The position numbers and the translations under genes were made by a program. Under the pieces are notes generated by a model. That model was not told where the DNA came from, searched no databases, and worked only from the letters and a program-made list of their open reading frames with translations. 11,387 nucleotides of DNA, taken from Ignavibacteriales bacterium (GTDB lineage: Bacteria > Bacteroidota > Ignavibacteria > Ignavibacteriales > Ignavibacteriaceae). This document shows, piece by piece, positions 8,356 through 11,387 of the stretch. The stretch spans positions 1 to 11,387 of the forward strand of contig JADJNX010000004.1 in assembly GCA_016714125.1 (NCBI GenBank). The letters run 5' to 3'. How positions within the stretch are numbered: position 1 is the first letter of the stretch; the number at the start of each line of letters is the position of its first letter.

Positions 8356-9261
8356 TCAAGATGTAACCATTTTCAAATCTCTCCGGTCTAAAGAATTGTA
8401 TGGCAAAATTAGACGACCTGGAAATAATTGAATCGGTGAGAAGAGGAAATGTATCTGACTATTCCAAAACAAACTAATATTGGATTTTAAGTATGGATTG
8501 TCGAAATTCTCCATGATCTTTATTCCAAAGAATCTGGATGCTCCGATAGCCATATCAGAATAACCTGCAAAATCAAAATATATCTGCAATGAAAATAAAA
8601 ATAAATTGACAAATTCCGGGGGAACCTCAGACATTGTATTTGACGCTATATTTCTGGTAATCAAAATTCCAATGCCATCAGCTAACATATACTTCTTAAA
8701 CATTCCGTACACGAAACGCTTATAGCCTTCTTCAAAATGAGAGGATGAGAAACTTATCTTCTCACGAAGTTGAGGTTCGAAATTTTCAAACCGTTCAATG
8801 GGTCCAGCCAAGTAGATTGGGAAAAAAGAACTGTAAAGCAAGAAATTGATGAATTTACCGCGACCGATTTTTTCCCAGTAAATATCCATCAAATAACTAA
8901 TGTACTTGAAGGTAATATAAGAAATTCCGAGCGGCAGGGAAATTTTCGCGTTAAGTACAAAATCTTTCAGATTTACCAGAGTAAGAAAGAAACTTGAATA
9001 CTTAAAGTATAAAAGTGAGGTTGAAACTAATCCAATAGAGAGCACAACCACGCTAATATTTCTCTTTTCATAGACTATCTTAGCTAAAAACCAAGTTATC
9101 GCAGTCAGTACCAGGACAAATATGCCTGTAATGAAATCCAATAAAAATATCTAGCCCAAACCCATGAAATTAAGCAGGATTATTCTGTGGGTCTAATTTT
9201 TAATAACCCAATAGCCACAGATGGATATGAGTAAGAAGGTAATAAAATTGAGGGTTAGCAT
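8356..9261 (-). CDS. MBOAT-family O-acyltransferase (AlgI/DltB type), C-terminally truncated
   Basis: Integral membrane acyltransferase of the MBOAT superfamily, which transfers acyl groups to extracellular polymers or lipids. Family marks: LLYFKYSSFF, PLGISYITFKYISYLMDIYW, FFPIYLAGPIERFENFEPQL, then FDFAGYSDMAIGASRFFGI and NFDNPYLKSNISLFW. The start is most likely the ATG at 9261 (AAAGG just before it; MLTLNFITFLLISICGYWVI). The stretch 9140-9200 then needs frame repair, because it contains two TAG codons in the frame of the ATG. After NISLFW the family continues WRRWHISLS and a conserved His-containing half of some 170-200 residues. Here the reading degenerates (NSQIHFLFSP...) and stops at 8356. 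Only about 300 of the usual 470-500 residues are present, so the protein is probably inactive. Paralog B begins about 125 bp downstream. Confidence 0.85.
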
Positions 9262-9358
9262 TTACCTTTAATAATTTAAATATTTACGATTTTAAATTAC
9301 TAATTTGTTAATACACTTAGATGTATTCGGTTAAAAAGTTTAGGTTAAATGACAAATC

Positions 9359-11387
9359 TTATTCAAATCGATAGTTAAAACTATTGCGTTTCGAGCCTTT
9401 TATTTGATCTATCGCGTCATTCCGGTCCATTTTGAACTTGTCGACGAGTGTCTCGTAGATCAGGGCATACTCAATAAAAAATATTGGTTGAGAAGATACC
9501 AGGGTCATCAGAACCAACGACTACAGGGGGGTACCACTTTTTTCGTTTTGTGGTTTGGGTCTTCCGAGATATTTAATAGTCGCCAAATATGGTGATCCTG
9601 AATCGTGTCGTAGTAACTTATCCTGACATTGCTGGTTGGTAATGTTTCAATAACAATTTCTTTTTCATAAAGCATTTCCAAAATCGAATCCTGAAGTGCT
9701 CTTAAGGCATCTATATCGAATATCTCTGTAGCCTTAATTTTAATCAACTTGTCGTATTCCAGTCGATTCTTTGAGTTGTGATACGATTGTGATAGCTGCT
9801 TCAGATTCCTTGAGCGAAATTTATCCTGAATTTCAAACCATTCTTTGAAATCGAAATATGGCTCTAAATAAGAATCGGAAAAGTCTTTAAATAGAAATTG
9901 CGGATAATATTTACGCATCAGCCATGCGTTTGTGTATTCATTTGTGGAATAGTTTTCACGGTAAACCTCTTCGCCGAATTTCGAGATCTCAAATCCAATA
10001 ATATCCAACAATCCTGATAAACTGTGACACTTTAATCTTGACATAATGAAATAATGCAAGAAGATTAGATTGTCTAACCATTCACCTTTTTTGATATAAA
10101 GTTCATCACCCACCATCCTGCTCCATAGAGCGGCATCTATCGCAGAAGCTGTGCCGTGCCCAATTCTGTCTCCCTGTCGTAAATCGAGGAATTCCACGGC
10201 TTCAAAGATGCTCCGCAATCCGGATAAAAGATGCACGAAGTCTTCACCGACATGATAGGTGAAATGGTTAATTCCTTTTTTTCTCAAATACCTGTAAGCG
10301 GGACCAAAAACCTCGGGTGGAGTTACAAGTTCGTTTGAGGCAGCATCGATTCCACTTATATATCTACCTAATTTTGGGTCTTTTCTGACCATTAAAAGTG
10401 CATTTGCTTTTTTGTGAATTTCACGATAAAGGCCGGCATGTCGAACTGAGTAATATGAGAGAGAGCTAACGAGAGGTTTTTTCTCAGCTTTCTTTATAAA
10501 ATGTCCTACCAATTTTAATTGGGGAGGTTCTGTCCCTTTTGCTGTGTCGTTATTCTCTTGTGTACCTATAATACATTTAGGTTTTGTAAGTGAACTAAAT
10601 TTAGATTCGTATGCTGTAAAGCCTTTGATGATTTTCGTTAATAAAAATCTGTTTTCTGCCACAGATCTCTTCGGTGAGAATCTTGCTTCGAGGAAGCGTA
10701 AAAATTTTTGTTCATTCCCGTTTAGTTGGCGAAATCTGTCATCGAATTTTGTCTCAATTAGATCACGAAGCTTGTTGTCTGTAATTTTGCCAAATTGCTC
10801 AAACCCAAAATGGTCTATTTGTTGTACCATCATCCTGTTAATACTGCCCCAAATCAGAAGATAGCAATGTAACAATTGGGCAATCCGGTTACTTTTGGTT
10901 TTGTCGATTCGCTCAAAGGTCATAATATACATCATGACCTCAAGGGCAATTTCACACAAATGAACATTCTTGTAAATATCAGAGTAAAATAATTTGCTCA
11001 TTGGGTGCCCACTTGTCGGTGGAACCAAAGCATCTATCAAGTTACTTGCTCTGAAAATATCGCCTCTTGATGGGAGAATGGATCCACAGATTTTCCAGAT
11101 GTGGTTGAGGAACTTCTTGGTTTAATTAAGGAATCACATATTTCACTTCGAACTGTTCGGGCAGCATTTAGTCTTCGGAAAAATAGATGCGGGTCTGATT
11201 TACTTTCTTCTTGCTCCAGTTGTTCCCGAATAACATGTTCATTTTTGAAATACGCTTTTTTGAATTCACGGGAGACGCCTTTTGCGTTATTAAGAAAATA
11301 CTGAAACACCTTATCAATTTCTGTCGAACCGCTCAAATGTACATGTAAATCATGAAAGCCTTTATCCTCTTTCAGAAGTTCGTTGAA
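9359..11387 (-). CDS. rdrB: RdrB-like adenosine deaminase (RADAR anti-phage system), frameshifted, N-terminus beyond window
   Basis: Adenosine-deaminase superfamily (TIM-barrel metal hydrolase). In window residue numbers: HxH as DLHVHLSGS (H15/H17, codons 11345 and 11339), YHVGEDF (His 10252-10254, Glu 10243-10245), GDRIGHGTA (His 10156-10158), and SDDPGIF (Asp-Asp 9504-9509). Three frames are joined: breaks at about 11095-11110 (before ILPSRGDIFRASNLIDAL) and at the six-G run 9526-9531. After the latter come VVVGSDDPGIFSTNIFIEYA and a TAA at 9359. HxH to HVGE spans about 363 residues and GHG to DD about 216, versus about 200 and 57 in ordinary ADA. A deaminase this expanded fits RdrB, which forms large shells with the ATPase RdrA and deaminates adenosine nucleotides or RNA during phage infection. 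Alternatives are the CRISPR-linked Cad1 or another unusual ADA. rdrA is not in the window. Confidence 0.75.

Noticed and set aside
9310..9327. Hairpin AATACA-cttaga-TGTATT as a terminator after the deaminase
   Set aside because: The stem is only 6 AT-rich base pairs and no T-run follows on the minus strand.
10544..10864. Plus-strand open frame within the deaminase
   Set aside because: Antisense shadow of the uninterrupted deaminase frame; no family signature.
9359..11387. Ordinary purine-salvage adenosine deaminase (add)
   Set aside because: Classical enzymes are about 330-350 residues; this one exceeds 670 with insertions at two points between catalytic motifs.
1..11387. CRISPR array, tRNA, rRNA or insertion sequence
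   Set aside because: No regularly spaced repeats, no clover-leaf or rRNA core sequences, and no transposase motifs were seen.

Overview
This 11.4 kb window is bacterial, AT-rich and from an unidentified lineage. Family types, Shine-Dalgarno-led starts and dispersed intergenic repeats (cacgaag, aaccgcaaag, accacagag and ctccgac types) fit Bacteroidota/Ignavibacteria-like genomes. That placement is an inference, because no rRNA or lineage marker is present. Nearly every gene is cut by single-base frameshifts. In most cases the family alignment resumes at once in another frame, so these look like uncorrected sequencing indels. I therefore annotate whole genes across the breaks.

Left part (plus strand, except the first gene): a very acidic small protein (minus strand, 17-315), an AT-rich 0.5 kb gap, an S9 serine peptidase (830-2817), a DUF1232/YkvA-type membrane protein (2831-3264), an inverted repeat, recN (3416-5050), hemW starting 2 nt after recN (5052-6206), and trxB (6290-7250). 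These are mostly housekeeping genes for DNA repair, heme-related radical SAM chemistry and thiol redox, and they read as a same-strand run.

Middle: a 280 bp region between convergent genes holds three different dispersed hairpin or repeat elements. It is followed on the minus strand by two tandem paralogous three-helix membrane proteins (7531-7881 and 7883-8230) that are probably translationally coupled.

Right part (minus strand): an MBOAT/AlgI-DltB-type acyltransferase gene that loses its C-terminal half (8356-9261), and upstream of it a long adenosine-deaminase-superfamily protein (9359 to the right edge). After joining three frames, the latter has all the ADA metal and catalytic motifs (HxH, HVGED, GDRIGHG, SDDPGIF), with two large insertions of about 160 residues each. 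It best matches RdrB, the deaminase of the RADAR anti-phage system. The partner ATPase rdrA would be expected beyond the right edge, so the complete system cannot be confirmed here.
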